Assembly (NCBI GenBank): GCA_947373945.1
Contig: CANBZV010000003.1
Coordinates: 1 to 39,862, forward strand
Direction: 5' to 3'
DNA: 39,862 nt
Source of the DNA: Moraxellaceae bacterium
GTDB lineage: Bacteria; Pseudomonadota; Gammaproteobacteria; Pseudomonadales; Moraxellaceae
How positions within the stretch are numbered: position 1 is the stretch's first letter; each line of letters opens with the position of its first letter. The notes under the pieces are model-generated. The model did no database searches. It saw only the letters and a list, made by a program, of their open reading frames with translations, and was not told the origin of the DNA. Both the position numbers and the translations under genes were made by a program. Positions 1 to 10,786 of the stretch are shown here, one piece after another.

Positions 1-825
1 AGTCCCGAAGAAAATGCCGATATGTATTGGGCAGCTCGAGGCGCAGGGGCGGGCTTTTTTGGCGTCATTGTTCGTTTTCATCTGCAAGTATATCCACGAC
101 CCAAAGTGATTGGCGGTGCGATGGCTACCTATCACATTAGCAAACTCGAAGAAGTGTTTCGATGGGTGCATGCAATTGGATCATCCGTCCCAGAGTCGGT
201 GGAGTTGATGATCATCATGTCCAAACAGATACCCGGAATTCGTGGAGCGGGTCTATTAGTGATCGCCCCCGTCTTTGAGGAAAGCATCGCTGCGGCAATG
301 CAGGCGGCAGCATTCATGAAGGCTAAACCGCGTGGAGCCAAACTTAGCTTGCCGTTTTTGCCCATGCCTCTCGATATGATGTATCGCGGGGTCATGCAGC
401 ATTATCCCGACAATCATCGTTACGCTGTCGATAACATGTGGACACATGCCTCTATTGATGAGTTGTTGCCGCACATTCAGCGGATTGCTGAGACTTTGCC
501 GAGCGCCCCCTCGCATATGTTATGGCTGAATTGGACACCACCAGCTTATCGGCCAGCAATGGCATTTTCGCTCGAAGATGATACGTATATCGCCTTATAT
601 GGTGTTTGGAAAAATGCCAGCGATGATGAAACTATTGCTCCGTGGGCAATAAAGCACATGATCGAGATGGCTTATCTAGCCAAAGGCATTCAATTGGCCG
701 ATGAAAATTTAGGGCAACGGCCAGCAAAATTTGTCGCCGACGCCAATCTGCATAAATTGGATGAAGTACGGGCTACGTTTGATGCAGAGGGACGATTTCA
801 TCCGTGGATGGGGAGAGTGTCATGA
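1..825 (+). CDS. FAD-linked oxidoreductase (BBE-type C-terminal part), truncated by window start
   Basis: Frame is open from position 1 (SPEENADMYWAARGAGAGFFGVIVRFHLQVYPRP...), typical of FAD-binding PCMH/BBE oxidases; the conserved WAARGAGAGFFG segment follows the FAD domain; stop at 823-825. Confidence 0.75.
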   Translation, partial: SPEENADMYWAARGAGAGFFGVIVRFHLQVYPRPKVIGGAMATYHISKLEEVFRWVHAIGSSVPESVELMIIMSKQIPGIRGAGLLVIAPVFEESIAAAMQAAAFMKAKPRGAKLSLPFLPMPLDMMYRGVMQHYPDNHRYAVDNMWTHASIDELLPHIQRIAETLPSAPSHMLWLNWTPPAYRPAMAFSLEDDTYIALYGVWKNASDDETIAPWAIKHMIEMAYLAKGIQLADENLGQRPAKFVADANLHKLDEVRATFDAEGRFHPWMGRVS

Positions 826-1658
826 GAAGTAAAGCAATTGCGGGCAGGAATTTAGGCTGGAGTGCCGGCGATTTACAAACTAAGCCTTATGCCAATTATT
901 GGCAGCCGACACTGAGTGAGCTATCACGTCATGCGCAATTAGCGTTGTTTCGCGGGCCTGTGGCGGAGCCGTTATTGCCGGTGTTGGCCGACGCGTCTCG
1001 CGCCTTGTGGAGTGATGCTCCTGTTGTAGAAAACGGCTTTTGCCTAACCGCTGAAGGTGCAATGCATATTGCCATTAATACCGAGATGCCCCAAGTCACT
1101 CCCGCGATGATTGACTGGTGGTTTGGTTGGCATAGTGATAGCCCAGAACGTTATAAACTCTGGCATCCACAAGCTCATGTCCATGCCCAATGGCTATCTT
1201 CGCCGCCCAAAGGTAGCCGTGGTCGTAGCCGTTATTGGGGGCAAACATCCATTGTCGATGAGTATGTCGGCAGTGAGCTAGGACGATATGCCATTCGTTT
1301 TATCCCGCCAGCCGAATTGGGCTTAACGGATGCAACTTTAGCGGATGATAGCCAGGCAACGGCTATTTGCGCGCGTGTCGGCTTGGGTGATTATCCGGTT
1401 GATGCGGGATATTTAATTCATCATGTACGGCGTACGACAACAGGCAGTGAAATGCGCTCACGGTTCTGGATTGGTGGTGCGTATGCCGCGCCGCGCCAGA
1501 AAAGTGTAATTGGTAGCCTTGCGGTACAGGCGGCAAAACAGCTTTTACGCCCTACAGAACATGACGCGCGTGCATTATTGGTACATTGTGCCGAAGAAAT
1601 GGCGCATTTGGCGGTGTTCTTACCGCAGTTATATAGCGAGTATCAGTACGTTGATTGA
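822..1658 (+). CDS. DAPG/phloretin hydrolase-like protein (PhlG-type fold)
   Basis: Protein MRSKAIAGRNLGWSAGDLQ... with WWFGWHSDSPERYKLWHPQAHVHAQW and HCAEEMAH (HxxxE) motifs; ATG overlaps the upstream TGA (ATGA). Confidence 0.65.
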   Translation: MRSKAIAGRNLGWSAGDLQTKPYANYWQPTLSELSRHAQLALFRGPVAEPLLPVLADASRALWSDAPVVENGFCLTAEGAMHIAINTEMPQVTPAMIDWWFGWHSDSPERYKLWHPQAHVHAQWLSSPPKGSRGRSRYWGQTSIVDEYVGSELGRYAIRFIPPAELGLTDATLADDSQATAICARVGLGDYPVDAGYLIHHVRRTTTGSEMRSRFWIGGAYAAPRQKSVIGSLAVQAAKQLLRPTEHDARALLVHCAEEMAHLAVFLPQLYSEYQYVD

Positions 1659-1669
1659 TGGTTCATCAG

Positions 1670-1690
1670 AGGAGGGCATTGCACCCTCCT
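1670..1690. terminator. Hairpin between convergent genes
   Basis: AGGAGGG-CATTGCA-CCCTCCT, 7-bp perfect stem; only a weak T-tract. Confidence 0.45.
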
Positions 1691-1705
1691 TAAATGGCAC
1701 GTAGA

Positions 1706-2479
1706 TTAGTGACCTAACATTTTTGCAACTGCCCAGGTCATGGCTCGGCGTGGTATCAAGCGATTGATCGTCGGTACTGGTTTATTCATTAGGCCAGTAA
1801 CGATCACAACTTTGCTGTTATTCAACGCTTTATAGGCTTCTTCGGCCACCATCTCTGGGCTTTCAGCGATTTTATCCAACAAACTGCCTTTGGTATTGGC
1901 GACTTCATGGAAGCCGGTATTGGTGGAACCTGGGCAAACTGCCGTCACTAAAATCCCTCGACCTTTTACTTCCTCTGCTAATGCTTCAGTCAATGACAAG
2001 ACATAGGCTTTAGTCGCCGCATACACCGCAAAATAAGGACAAGGCTGAAACGCGACGACTGACGCAATATTCATAATCCGGCCATGACCGCGTTCGATCA
2101 TCGTTGGTAGTGCTTGATGAGTGAGTTCGGTCAAAGCCACCATATTTAACTGCATCATACCTGAAGTTTTCGCAGCATCCGCTTTGGCAAATGGGGTACT
2201 CTCACCAAAACCAGCATTATTAACCAGGGTATCGACACTAAGACCCAAGGCAGCAATAGCGCTCATTAAGCTGGCAGCAGCTCCAGCTTCTTGCAGATCT
2301 TGGGCAATGACATGTACTTTAATGCCGTGTTTGGCATTTAATTCTTTGGCCAGTGCCTCTAAACGTTCTTTACGACGCGCCACTAACACGAGAGTTTGAT
2401 GTTCAGGGGCAAATAAATGGGCTAAGGCTTCACCAATACCGCTAGAAGCACCGGTAATTACTGTTGCTAAGGTTGTCAT
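1706..2479 (-). CDS. SDR family oxidoreductase
   Basis: N-terminal TGASSGIG, NNAG, and YxxxK (YAATKAY) motifs of classical short-chain dehydrogenases. Confidence 0.92.
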   Translation of the reverse strand: MTTLATVITGASSGIGEALAHLFAPEHQTLVLVARRKERLEALAKELNAKHGIKVHVIAQDLQEAGAAASLMSAIAALGLSVDTLVNNAGFGESTPFAKADAAKTSGMMQLNMVALTELTHQALPTMIERGHGRIMNIASVVAFQPCPYFAVYAATKAYVLSLTEALAEEVKGRGILVTAVCPGSTNTGFHEVANTKGSLLDKIAESPEMVAEEAYKALNNSKVVIVTGLMNKPVPTINRLIPRRAMTWAVAKMLGH

Positions 2480-2646
2480 TGTTGTACTCTCAGGTTAAGT
2501 GGCTATTTATGTGACTATTGATGTCGCTATAGGTTGGCTGCGAAGGTAAACAGTGCTTGGCCATTCGTCAACCGGAGAAATACGCTAGTCAGTGCAACGA
2601 AAAAATACTTGCCTTCTACCGGAACGCCCCCAATACTGAAAATACT

Positions 2647-3216
2647 ATGACATTACCTAATACCAATTTTACACATCACTGTCTGATCGCCATGCCCGAC
2701 ATGGAAGACAGTCGCTTTTCCGAAACTGTTACTTATATCGTTAAACACGATGAGGACGGGGCGGTAGGTCTTGTCGTCAATAAACCGCTTGAGTTAACGC
2801 TGACACAATTGCTGCAAGAAATTCGTTTGCCGTTATTAAAGCCATTAGAAGATCCTGAAACGCCGGTGTTATTTGGCGGGCCAGTGAGCACCGAGGCCGG
2901 TTTTGTTCTCCATCGCGATAAAGGCAGCTGGAATTCCAGTCTGGAAATAGAAGGTGGACTGTGCGTGACCAGTTCGCGTGATATTTTAGATGCTATTTCG
3001 CAAGGCAAAGGGCCCACAGAGTTTCTGGTGGTTCTAGGCTATGCGGGCTGGTCGGCGGGACAGCTAGAAAAAGAGATGGCTGAAAACTCGTGGTTGATGT
3101 GTCCTGCGGACGAAGTCTTGTTGTTTGGACTGCCCTTTGAGTTGCGTTGGCAAGCAGCAGCGCAAAAAATAGGTGTCAATCTGAACTTGTTAACTGGGCA
3201 AGTCGGCCATGCTTGA
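2647..3216 (+). CDS. yqgE: YqgE/AlgH family protein
   Basis: HHCLIAMPDMEDSRFSETVTYIVKHDEDGAVGLVVNKP...; start chosen at the ATG matching the family N-terminus; adjacent to ruvX. Confidence 0.92.
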   Translation: MTLPNTNFTHHCLIAMPDMEDSRFSETVTYIVKHDEDGAVGLVVNKPLELTLTQLLQEIRLPLLKPLEDPETPVLFGGPVSTEAGFVLHRDKGSWNSSLEIEGGLCVTSSRDILDAISQGKGPTEFLVVLGYAGWSAGQLEKEMAENSWLMCPADEVLLFGLPFELRWQAAAQKIGVNLNLLTGQVGHA

Positions 3217-3649
3217 TGCTCTGCAAACGGTGTTGGGTTTTGATTTTGGTTTGAAGCGTATCGGGGTGGCAACAGGGCAACGAATTACCGCTACTGCCGC
3301 ACCACTCAATCCTCTAGCGGCACGTGATGGCATTCCCGATTGGATAAAAATCGAAGCGGTGGTCAAAGAATGGCGGCCACATGCTTTGCTGGTTGGTTTA
3401 CCGTTGAATATGGATGATAGCGAATCTGAGTTGTCTCATCTGGCGCGTAAATTTGCCCGCCGTCTCGCAGGTCGATTTCAATTACCAGTATTTATGGTTG
3501 ATGAGCGTTTAACGAGCCGCGCGGCACGTGAGTTATTGGCAGAGATTAGTGATCGTCGTAAAGGCAAGTTGCCGTCGTTAGATTCGACAGCAGCAGTATT
3601 GATGGTGGAAGGCTGGTTAGCCGCTCCAACAACAGAGCTAAAGCCCTAG
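3209..3649 (+). CDS. ruvX: Holliday junction resolvase-like protein RuvX/YqgF
   Basis: LGFDFGLKRIGVATGQ..., LLVGLPLNMD, VDERLTS and LDSTAAVLMVEGWL motifs. Confidence 0.93.
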   Translation: MLDALQTVLGFDFGLKRIGVATGQRITATAAPLNPLAARDGIPDWIKIEAVVKEWRPHALLVGLPLNMDDSESELSHLARKFARRLAGRFQLPVFMVDERLTSRAARELLAEISDRRKGKLPSLDSTAAVLMVEGWLAAPTTELKP

Positions 3650-3664
3650 CGGTAACTAGGGCTT
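3641..3664. terminator. Hairpin overlapping the ruvX stop, between convergent genes
   Basis: AAGCCCTAG-CGGTAA-CTAGGGCTT, 9-bp perfect stem; no strong T-tract on either side. Confidence 0.45.
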
Positions 3665-3672
3665 AGGCATAT

Positions 3673-4032
3673 TTACTGACATCTAAAATCTAAAACGGTT
3701 TTATAGTCTTTGTCAGTCGCAACAGTGCCGTAGCTTTTTCCTGTTGTCGACTTCAATAACGCACTGACCATCGTCACTGTCTTATTCACATCTTCGCCGA
3801 TAGTCCCTTGATACTTCGAGTCCATTTTGTTAACAACCGGGGTTTTCTTTTGGCTCAAGCATGTTTGCGTGGCGTTGTAGTTTGCCGTTTTTTCACTATC
3901 ATCTTGCGAAATGCCTAAGCCGGATGTTTGATATATCCCACCTTCTTTAAGCATGGCATAACTGGGAATAGGTGCATTGCTGGCACAGGCTGCGAGTAAA
4001 GCGACTGGAACTAACCATAAAACGGATTTCAT
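3673..4032 (-). CDS. Small putative lipoprotein
   Basis: MKSVLWLVPVALLAACASN... signal peptide with LAAC lipobox; start chosen at the internal Met preceding the signal peptide. Confidence 0.65.
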   Translation of the reverse strand: MKSVLWLVPVALLAACASNAPIPSYAMLKEGGIYQTSGLGISQDDSEKTANYNATQTCLSQKKTPVVNKMDSKYQGTIGEDVNKTVTMVSALLKSTTGKSYGTVATDKDYKTVLDFRCQ

Positions 4033-4048
4033 TAGCGTAACCTCAAGC

Positions 4049-4363
4049 TTACTTTTCAGTAGCTCGCAAAATATTAGACAGCTTAGGATTGGGCTTTTTC
4101 GCGGCCCGATACAACAGCACAATTTTGCCAATAATTTGTACGGCTTGGCTTTTGGTGGTCGTCGCCATCACTTCAATGGCTTCACGACGCGCTTCGCGAT
4201 CTTCACCGCCAATACGAACCTTAATTAATTCATGGTCTTCTAACGCGCGCTCAATTTCCGCTAATACCGTTTCAGTGAGTCCGTGGTTGCCTAACAATAC
4301 CACCGGATTTAAGGTGTGACCAATTTGACGGAAGCGTTTTTTTTCAGCAATCGATAAAGCCAT
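4049..4363 (-). CDS. yhbY: YhbY family (CRM domain) ribosome assembly RNA-binding protein
   Basis: LSIAEKKRFRQIGHTLNPVVLLGNHGLTETVLAEIERALEDHELIKVRI; divergent from rlmE as in other gammaproteobacteria. Confidence 0.92.
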   Translation of the reverse strand: MALSIAEKKRFRQIGHTLNPVVLLGNHGLTETVLAEIERALEDHELIKVRIGGEDREARREAIEVMATTTKSQAVQIIGKIVLLYRAAKKPNPKLSNILRATEK

Positions 4364-4492
4364 GAGATAAAGCCTAGACAGAAAATCGTAAAATTAAGAC
4401 AAAACAGTGCCTATTTTGGACGATAAAGCACAAAATAGCGGTGTAAGTCCTATAGAATAGCCATTTTAGCGTAAGTTTAGGGTTAGTGCATT

Positions 4493-5134
4493 GTGAGTGT
4501 TCGTATCCAGAACCAAAAACTCAGTCGCAGTAGCAAAGAGTGGCTACAGGAGCATTTTCAGGATGCCTATGTTCAGCGCGCGCAAAAAGACGGCTATCGT
4601 TCACGCGCTGCTTATAAGTTATTGGAAATACAGCAAAAAGATAAACTGTTCAAGTCGGGCATGACCGTTGTCGACTTGGGTTCAGCACCGGGCAGCTGGT
4701 CACAAATCGCGGCTAAATTAGTTGGCGATAAAGGAATGTTGCTGGCGTCGGATATTTTGCCGATGGACGCTTTGCCGGATGTGCATTTTATTCAGGGCGA
4801 TTTTCGCGAAGAAAACGTATTTAACCAACTATTAGAAACCTTGGGTCAGCGACCAGTAGACCTTGTAATTTCTGATATGGCACCCAATATAGGCGGTAAT
4901 GCCTCTGATCAGCCACGTGCGATGTACTTGTGTGAGTTGGCTCTGGACTTCGCGGTGCGTGTACTGCAACCCGATGGCAAGTTTTTAGTAAAAGTGTTTC
5001 AGGGCGAAGGCTATGACGAATACCGTAAAGCCGTACTGGAGCATTTTACCGTGCTGAAAAGCCGTAAACCCGAAGCGTCACGAGCACGTTCACGAGAAAT
5101 GTACTTACTAGCGAGCGGTTTTAAGGCTAAATGA
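4493..5134 (+). CDS. rlmE: 23S rRNA (uridine-2'-O)-methyltransferase RlmE (FtsJ/RrmJ)
   Basis: [40 protein letters not shown], and [12 protein letters not shown] motifs. Confidence 0.96.
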   Translation: MSVRIQNQKLSRSSKEWLQEHFQDAYVQRAQKDGYRSRAAYKLLEIQQKDKLFKSGMTVVDLGSAPGSWSQIAAKLVGDKGMLLASDILPMDALPDVHFIQGDFREENVFNQLLETLGQRPVDLVISDMAPNIGGNASDQPRAMYLCELALDFAVRVLQPDGKFLVKVFQGEGYDEYRKAVLEHFTVLKSRKPEASRARSREMYLLASGFKAK

Positions 5135-5148
5135 GCCGGTAAAATGGT

Positions 5149-5178
5149 GACAAAAACGCAGTAGATAGTGTTTTTGTC
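5149..5178. terminator. Intrinsic terminator-like hairpin after rlmE
   Basis: GACAAAAACGC-AGTAGATA-GTGTTTTTGTC, 11-bp stem including one G-U pair. Confidence 0.6.
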
Positions 5179-5296
5179 CTGTAACTGATAAGCCTTACGG
5201 CATCGGTTTCAGGGGGATTAGTGGTGGTGATTGCCAATGACGCACACAGTCGTTATTGTCAGTCTCAAATCAGCCGATTGATGTAGGATTTGACCT

Positions 5297-7186
5297 TTGA
5301 ACGATATGATGAAAAACCTCCTCTTGTGGCTGGCCATCGCTGGCATTCTCGTGTTTGTGTTTAGCAACTTTAATCAGCAAACACCAGCCAAGTCATTAAC
5401 CTATTCTGACTTTGTCACTTCCGTAAGTAACGGTGATGTCAAACGGGTGCGTATTGAAGGTCAAACCATTAGCGGTGAGCGTGCCAATGGTGATAAGTTT
5501 GAAACCGTACGGCCACTGATTCCTGATCCCGAGTTAATGGGCGACCTGCTCGACAAAAAAGTGATTGTTGAGGGTGCGGCACCTGAACAACAAAGTGTGT
5601 GGATGCAGTTGCTGGTTGCCAGTTTCCCCGTCGTGCTGATTATTTTGTTATTTATGTTTTTTATGCGCCAAATGCAAGGTGGTGCCGGTGGCGGTCGTGG
5701 CGGGCCAATGACCTTTGGTAAGTCGCGCGCTCGAATGCTGTCGGAAGATCAAATTAAAACGACGTTTGCTGATGTCGCTGGTTGTGATGAAGCCAAAGAA
5801 GATGTGCAGGAAATTGTCGAATTCTTGCGTGACCCAGCCAAGTTTCAGCGTTTGGGTGGTCGTATTCCGCGTGGCGCATTAATGGTAGGTCCTCCAGGTA
5901 CTGGTAAAACCTTGCTGGCTAAAGCGATTGCTGGCGAAGCCAAAGTACCGTTCTTTACCATTTCCGGTTCTGATTTTGTCGAAATGTTTGTTGGTGTTGG
6001 TGCGTCGCGTGTCCGTGATATGTTTGAACAAGCCAAAAAACAAGCACCTTGTATTATTTTTATTGATGAAATTGATGCCGTTGGCCGTCAACGCGGTGCC
6101 GGTATGGGTGGTGGTCATGATGAGCGTGAGCAAACCCTTAACCAGCTTTTAGTCGAAATGGATGGTTTTGAAGGTAATGAAGGCATCATTATTATTGCCG
6201 CGACTAACCGTCCTGATGTTTTAGACTCGGCATTATTGCGTCCGGGGCGTTTCGATCGTCAGATTATGGTCGGTTTACCTGATATTCGTGGTCGTGAGCA
6301 AATCCTCAAAGTCCATATGCGTAAAGTGCCATCGGGCGAAAATGTTAACGCTGAGCTAATTGCACGCGGCACACCAGGGTTTTCGGGCGCTGACTTAGCC
6401 AATCTGGTCAATGAAGCAGCCTTGTTTGCGGCGCGTAGCAACAAAAAAACGGTCGATATGCAAGAGTTTGAGCTGGCAAAAGACAAAATCATGATGGGTG
6501 CTGAGCGCAAATCTATGGTGATGTCTGAAGATGAAAAGCGTAATACTGCTTATCATGAAGCGGGCCATGCTATCGTTGGCCGTATGCTACCCGAGCACGA
6601 TCCCGTCTACAAAGTGTCTATTATTCCTCGCGGGCGCGCTTTAGGCGTAACGATGTTCTTGCCTGAAGAAGACCGTTATTCATGGTCGAAAAAAGGTATA
6701 GAAGGTAAAATTTGCTCCTTGTTTGGTGGTCGTATCGCTGAAGAGTTAACCTTAGGTTTTGATGGCGTAACAACAGGTGCCTCCAACGATATTCAACGCG
6801 CAACCGAATTGGCGCGTAATATGGTTACTAAATGGGGCTTGTCGCAAAAATTAGGTCCGATGCTCTACGAAGAAGACGAAGGCGAAGTGTTCCTTGGTCG
6901 TAGTGTCACCCAGCGTAAAAATATTTCGGCGCAAACGGCGATGGATATCGACAACGAAATTCGTGCTGTCATTGATAAGTGCTATGGTCAGGCGCGTGAG
7001 ATTTTGGAGGCCAACCGTAAAGTACTGGACGATATGGCTGCTGCGTTGATGCAGTTTGAAACGATTGATGCAGGGCAAATTGACGATATTATGCTGGGTA
7101 AACCACCTCGGCCACCGCATAGTCCGTCGAGTTTGACTGAAAAAAAGGTTGAGATATCCAAACCTGATGTCGATACCGCCGCTTGA
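5297..7186 (+). CDS. ftsH: ATP-dependent zinc metalloprotease FtsH
   Basis: GPPGTGKT Walker [16 protein letters not shown] region, HEAGHAIVG zinc motif; TTG start inferred with AGGA upstream. Confidence 0.97.
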   Translation: MNDMMKNLLLWLAIAGILVFVFSNFNQQTPAKSLTYSDFVTSVSNGDVKRVRIEGQTISGERANGDKFETVRPLIPDPELMGDLLDKKVIVEGAAPEQQSVWMQLLVASFPVVLIILLFMFFMRQMQGGAGGGRGGPMTFGKSRARMLSEDQIKTTFADVAGCDEAKEDVQEIVEFLRDPAKFQRLGGRIPRGALMVGPPGTGKTLLAKAIAGEAKVPFFTISGSDFVEMFVGVGASRVRDMFEQAKKQAPCIIFIDEIDAVGRQRGAGMGGGHDEREQTLNQLLVEMDGFEGNEGIIIIAATNRPDVLDSALLRPGRFDRQIMVGLPDIRGREQILKVHMRKVPSGENVNAELIARGTPGFSGADLANLVNEAALFAARSNKKTVDMQEFELAKDKIMMGAERKSMVMSEDEKRNTAYHEAGHAIVGRMLPEHDPVYKVSIIPRGRALGVTMFLPEEDRYSWSKKGIEGKICSLFGGRIAEELTLGFDGVTTGASNDIQRATELARNMVTKWGLSQKLGPMLYEEDEGEVFLGRSVTQRKNISAQTAMDIDNEIRAVIDKCYGQAREILEANRKVLDDMAAALMQFETIDAGQIDDIMLGKPPRPPHSPSSLTEKKVEISKPDVDTAA

Positions 7187-7187
7187 A

Positions 7188-8033
7188 ATGAACTCTATTC
7201 TGCTTTGTGGCGACAAGACCTTAGACTTGTCGCCAACTGTCATCATGGGCGTGTTAAATATCACGCCCGATTCTTTTTCTGATGGCGGTCAATATTTACA
7301 ATTGGATGCCGCGTTGCATCAAGCTGAGCTGATGCTCAATGATGGTGCCTTGATTATTGATGTCGGTGCCGAGTCCACTCGGCCACAGGCCAATCCCGTT
7401 AGTGAACAACAAGAATTAGATCGTCTGTTACCTGTTATCGCAGCAATAAAACAACGTTTGGATGTTATTGTCTCTATTGATACCAGTTCAGCACGTGTCA
7501 TTAGCGAATCCGCCCGATTGGGTGCTGGTTTGATTAATGATGTGCGGGCATTGCAACGCCCAGGGGCATTAGCGGCAGCAGCAGCGACCAACTTGCCTAT
7601 CTGTTTAATGCACATGCAAGGACAGCCAAGTACGATGCAAGTACAACCTCACTATCAATCGGTGCTGGATGAAGTGCGATTTTTTTTGCAGCAGCGTATT
7701 GTGGCTTGTACTGCAGCAGGCATTGCCCGCGAGCGCTTGATCCTAGATGTTGGTTTTGGTTTTGGCAAAACCTTGACTCATAACTTGAGTCTGTTAAAGC
7801 ACCTTGCCGAATTTAATGATCTTGATTTGCCTTTATTAGTAGGCATGTCCCGTAAAAGTATGCTGGGTGCAATTTTGCATGGCGCACCTGTGCATGAGCG
7901 CTTGTATGCTGGTGTGGGGGCGGCCACTATTGCAGTGATGCATGGCGCACGTATCATTCGCACACATGATGTTAAAGCAACTAAAGAAGCCGTTGCCGTT
8001 GCTTCTGCGGTGTTGAATGTAAGGAGAAAATAA
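7188..8033 (+). CDS. folP: Dihydropteroate synthase
   Basis: [24 protein letters not shown], and MSRKSMLG motifs; located between ftsH and glmM. Confidence 0.95.
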   Translation: MNSILLCGDKTLDLSPTVIMGVLNITPDSFSDGGQYLQLDAALHQAELMLNDGALIIDVGAESTRPQANPVSEQQELDRLLPVIAAIKQRLDVIVSIDTSSARVISESARLGAGLINDVRALQRPGALAAAAATNLPICLMHMQGQPSTMQVQPHYQSVLDEVRFFLQQRIVACTAAGIARERLILDVGFGFGKTLTHNLSLLKHLAEFNDLDLPLLVGMSRKSMLGAILHGAPVHERLYAGVGAATIAVMHGARIIRTHDVKATKEAVAVASAVLNVRRK

Positions 8034-8035
8034 TT

Positions 8036-9373
8036 ATGTCTCGTAAGTATTTTGGTACCGATGGTATTCGTGGCTTAGTCGGTGAATACCCCATAGTGCC
8101 TGAGTTTGCTATGAAACTGGGTTGGGCTGCGGGTAAAGTGCTTGCCGCGAGTGGCAAACCGTCCGTGGTGATTGGCAAAGACACGCGTTTGTCGGGGTAT
8201 TTGTTAGAGTCCGCGTTGCAGTCAGGGTTATCCGCTGCAGGTGTTGATGTTCGTTTGCTGGGGCCTATGCCTACTCCTGCTGTAGCTCATTTGGCGCGCG
8301 CTTTTCATGCCAGTGCTGGCATTGTCATTTCGGCCTCACACAATCCTTATTATGATAATGGCATTAAGTTCTTTGCCTCAAATGGCAAAAAACTGCCCGA
8401 CGAGACTGAACAACAAATCGAAGAATGGCTAGATAAGCCGATGACCATTGATAAGCCCGATGCGCTGGGTAAAACCTTGCGCCAAGAAGATGCTCGCGGT
8501 CGTTATATTGAGTTTTGCAAAGCCAGTTTTCCGTATCACTTGAGCTTGAAAGGACTGAAAATAGTCGTGGATTGTGCTCACGGTGCCACGTATCAAGTAG
8601 GGCCATCGGTGTTTCGTGAATTAGGTGCACAAGTGATTACCGTCGCGTGTGAACCGGATGGCATGAATATCAATGCTGATTGTGGCTCTACACATCCCCA
8701 AGCACTACAGGCTGCGGTGTTAATCAACAAAGCCGATTTGGGTATTGCTTTTGATGGTGATGGCGACCGGATTGTCATGGTTGATCATACCGGCTCGGTG
8801 GTTGATGGTGATGAAATTATTGTCATGATTGCCCGTGCACGTCAGCAAGAAAACCCGTTGTTGGGCGGTGTTGTGGGTACCTTGATGAGCAACATGGGTA
8901 TGGAAGTTGCGATTCGTGATATGGGTTTGGATTTTGTCCGCGCCAAAGTTGGTGATCGTTATGTCATGGCAGAACTTGGCAAGCGTGGTTGGACATTGGG
9001 TGGAGAAGCCTCAGGTCATATCGTTTGTTTGGATAAGACGACGACGGGTGATGCGGTGATTGCGGCATTGCAGGTGTTGACAGCAGTAGTGCAAAGCGGT
9101 CAATCGCTACAAGAATTACGCCAAGGGATGACGAAGTTTCCACAGCAATTAATTAACGTCAAAATTGCGCAGAAATCTGATCCGATGCTTCATGAAGGTA
9201 TTGCTGCCGCTGTAGAACAAGCTGAGCGAGAGTTGGGGGCTCGTGGTCGTGTGTTGCTACGCGCCTCGGGGACGGAGCCTCTCATTCGCGTGATGGTCGA
9301 AGGTGAGCATCAACAGCAAATTAGTCGGATCTGCCAAGATTTAGCGGATCAAGTCCGTTCAGCCTTGGGTTGA
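8036..9373 (+). CDS. glmM: Phosphoglucosamine mutase
   Basis: [34 protein letters not shown], and [12 protein letters not shown] motifs. Confidence 0.97.
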   Translation: MSRKYFGTDGIRGLVGEYPIVPEFAMKLGWAAGKVLAASGKPSVVIGKDTRLSGYLLESALQSGLSAAGVDVRLLGPMPTPAVAHLARAFHASAGIVISASHNPYYDNGIKFFASNGKKLPDETEQQIEEWLDKPMTIDKPDALGKTLRQEDARGRYIEFCKASFPYHLSLKGLKIVVDCAHGATYQVGPSVFRELGAQVITVACEPDGMNINADCGSTHPQALQAAVLINKADLGIAFDGDGDRIVMVDHTGSVVDGDEIIVMIARARQQENPLLGGVVGTLMSNMGMEVAIRDMGLDFVRAKVGDRYVMAELGKRGWTLGGEASGHIVCLDKTTTGDAVIAALQVLTAVVQSGQSLQELRQGMTKFPQQLINVKIAQKSDPMLHEGIAAAVEQAERELGARGRVLLRASGTEPLIRVMVEGEHQQQISRICQDLADQVRSALG

Positions 9374-9381
9374 TAGCGAGA

Positions 9382-10155
9382 ATGTTTATGACGAATCAGC
9401 GTTCACCGTTGGTGATTGGTAATTGGAAAATGCAGGGTAGTCTGGCGCTAAATGCGTCTTTAGTGCACGCCTTGCTTGCATTAAAGAATGTATCCGTAGC
9501 AATAGCGCCACCATTGGTTTATTTGGCGACGACACGACAGCAATTAGTGGGGAGTGCCATTAAGTTGGCGGCGCAAAATGTCGCTGCTGAGGGCCAACAG
9601 GGGGCTTATACGGGCGAAGTATCCGCGCGGATGTTAGCAGATGTTGGCGTTCATTACGGTATTGTCGGTCACTCAGAGCGTCGTCAGTATTATGGCGAAA
9701 CGGATGCGTTAGTTGCGAAGAAATTTATCCGTCTGCAAGAGCAGGGAATTCAGCCTGTCGTTTGCGTAGGTGAAAGTCTAGCTGAGCGTGAAGCAGGGCA
9801 GGTTGAGCAGGTGGTTAGTCGTCAATTGTTGGCGGTTATTGAGCAATGTGGCATTCAGGCACTGGCCAACGCTGTAGTTGCCTATGAGCCAGTCTGGGCA
9901 ATTGGTACAGGAAAAACAGCGACGCCTGAGGATGCCCAGGCAGTTCATCGGTTTTTACGGCAATTAGTCGGCAGTTATGACAAAAATATCGCTGAAAACT
10001 TATCCATCCTTTACGGCGGCAGTGTAAAAGCTGATAATGCCGCCTCTTTATTTGCCATGCCCGATATTGATGGGGCATTGGTGGGTGGCGCCTCTCTCGT
10101 CGCCACTGATTTTTTAGCCATTTGCCACGCGGCAAAAGCGTCACTTGTAGGTTAA
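9382..10155 (+). CDS. tpiA: Triosephosphate isomerase
   Basis: GNWKMQG, VGHSERR, AYEPVWAIGTGK, and LYGGSVKADNA motifs; start could be 9382 or 9388. Confidence 0.95.
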   Translation: MFMTNQRSPLVIGNWKMQGSLALNASLVHALLALKNVSVAIAPPLVYLATTRQQLVGSAIKLAAQNVAAEGQQGAYTGEVSARMLADVGVHYGIVGHSERRQYYGETDALVAKKFIRLQEQGIQPVVCVGESLAEREAGQVEQVVSRQLLAVIEQCGIQALANAVVAYEPVWAIGTGKTATPEDAQAVHRFLRQLVGSYDKNIAENLSILYGGSVKADNAASLFAMPDIDGALVGGASLVATDFLAICHAAKASLVG

Positions 10156-10160
10156 ATGCA

Positions 10161-10577
10161 ATGGAAAGTTTTGTTTTGGTTTTGCACGTACTGGTCGCCA
10201 GTATCATGACTTTTTTTATTTTAATGCAACAAGGCAAAGGTGCTGATGCTGGCGCTTCTTTTGGTGCAGGCGGTTCGCAAACCGTGTTTGGTAGTGCAGG
10301 CTCGGCTAGTTTCCTGACTAAATTAACGGCTGCGTTAGCGTTGGTGTTTTTTGCCACGAGTATGATATTGGCTATTTATGCGAAAAAACATGTATCTGGC
10401 GCCATAATTGCGCCAGTTGTTGAAAAAGCACCCGTAAAACCAGCAAATACTGATATTCCTGTCGCGGCAACGCCTGTTGTTGCTCCTGCTCCTGCGGCAG
10501 CACCAAGCTCTGCCGATATTCCTCCCGTTTCTTCAACGACTGGCACTAGTAATCCTGCGTCAAATCCAGTAAAGTAG
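10161..10577 (+). CDS. secG: Preprotein translocase subunit SecG
   Basis: MESFVLVLHVLVASIMTFFILMQQGKGADAGASFGAGGSQTVFGSAGSASFLTKLTA; precedes tRNA-Leu. Confidence 0.93.
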   Translation: MESFVLVLHVLVASIMTFFILMQQGKGADAGASFGAGGSQTVFGSAGSASFLTKLTAALALVFFATSMILAIYAKKHVSGAIIAPVVEKAPVKPANTDIPVAATPVVAPAPAAAPSSADIPPVSSTTGTSNPASNPVK

Positions 10578-10589
10578 CCGCCCTGCCGT

Positions 10590-10674
10590 GCGGAGGTGGT
10601 GGAACTGGTAGACACGCTACCTTGAGGTGGTAGTGGCGAAAGCCTTGGGGGTTCGAGTCCCCTCCTCCGTACCA
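10590..10674 (+). tRNA. leuU: tRNA-Leu (anticodon GAG)
   Basis: GCGGAGGTGGTGGAACTGGTAGACACGCTACCTTGAGGTGGTAG...GGTTCGAGTCCCCTCCTCCGTACCA; long variable arm, CCA encoded. Confidence 0.95.
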
Positions 10675-10757
10675 AGTATTAGTCAGTGTTAGAGTGTACA
10701 AAGCGGTTGTTAAGGAATAAGAATCGCGTAAGTATTGAAAGTTAAACAAAAAATCGT

Positions 10758-10786
10758 TTGACTTACTAGAGTGAGGCCACTATAGT
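10758..10786 (+). promoter_or_regulatory. Sigma-70 promoter for tRNA-fMet
   Basis: -35 TTGACT (10758-10763), 17-nt spacer, -10 TATAGT (10781-10786), followed by a GC-rich discriminator (GGCGC) and the tRNA at 10801. Confidence 0.75.

Noticed and set aside
4439-4455. Third copy of the GCRTAAGTYCTA inverted-repeat element (GTGTAAGTCCTATAG)
   Set aside because: Only one end resembles the motif; no matching GACTTACG end found nearby.
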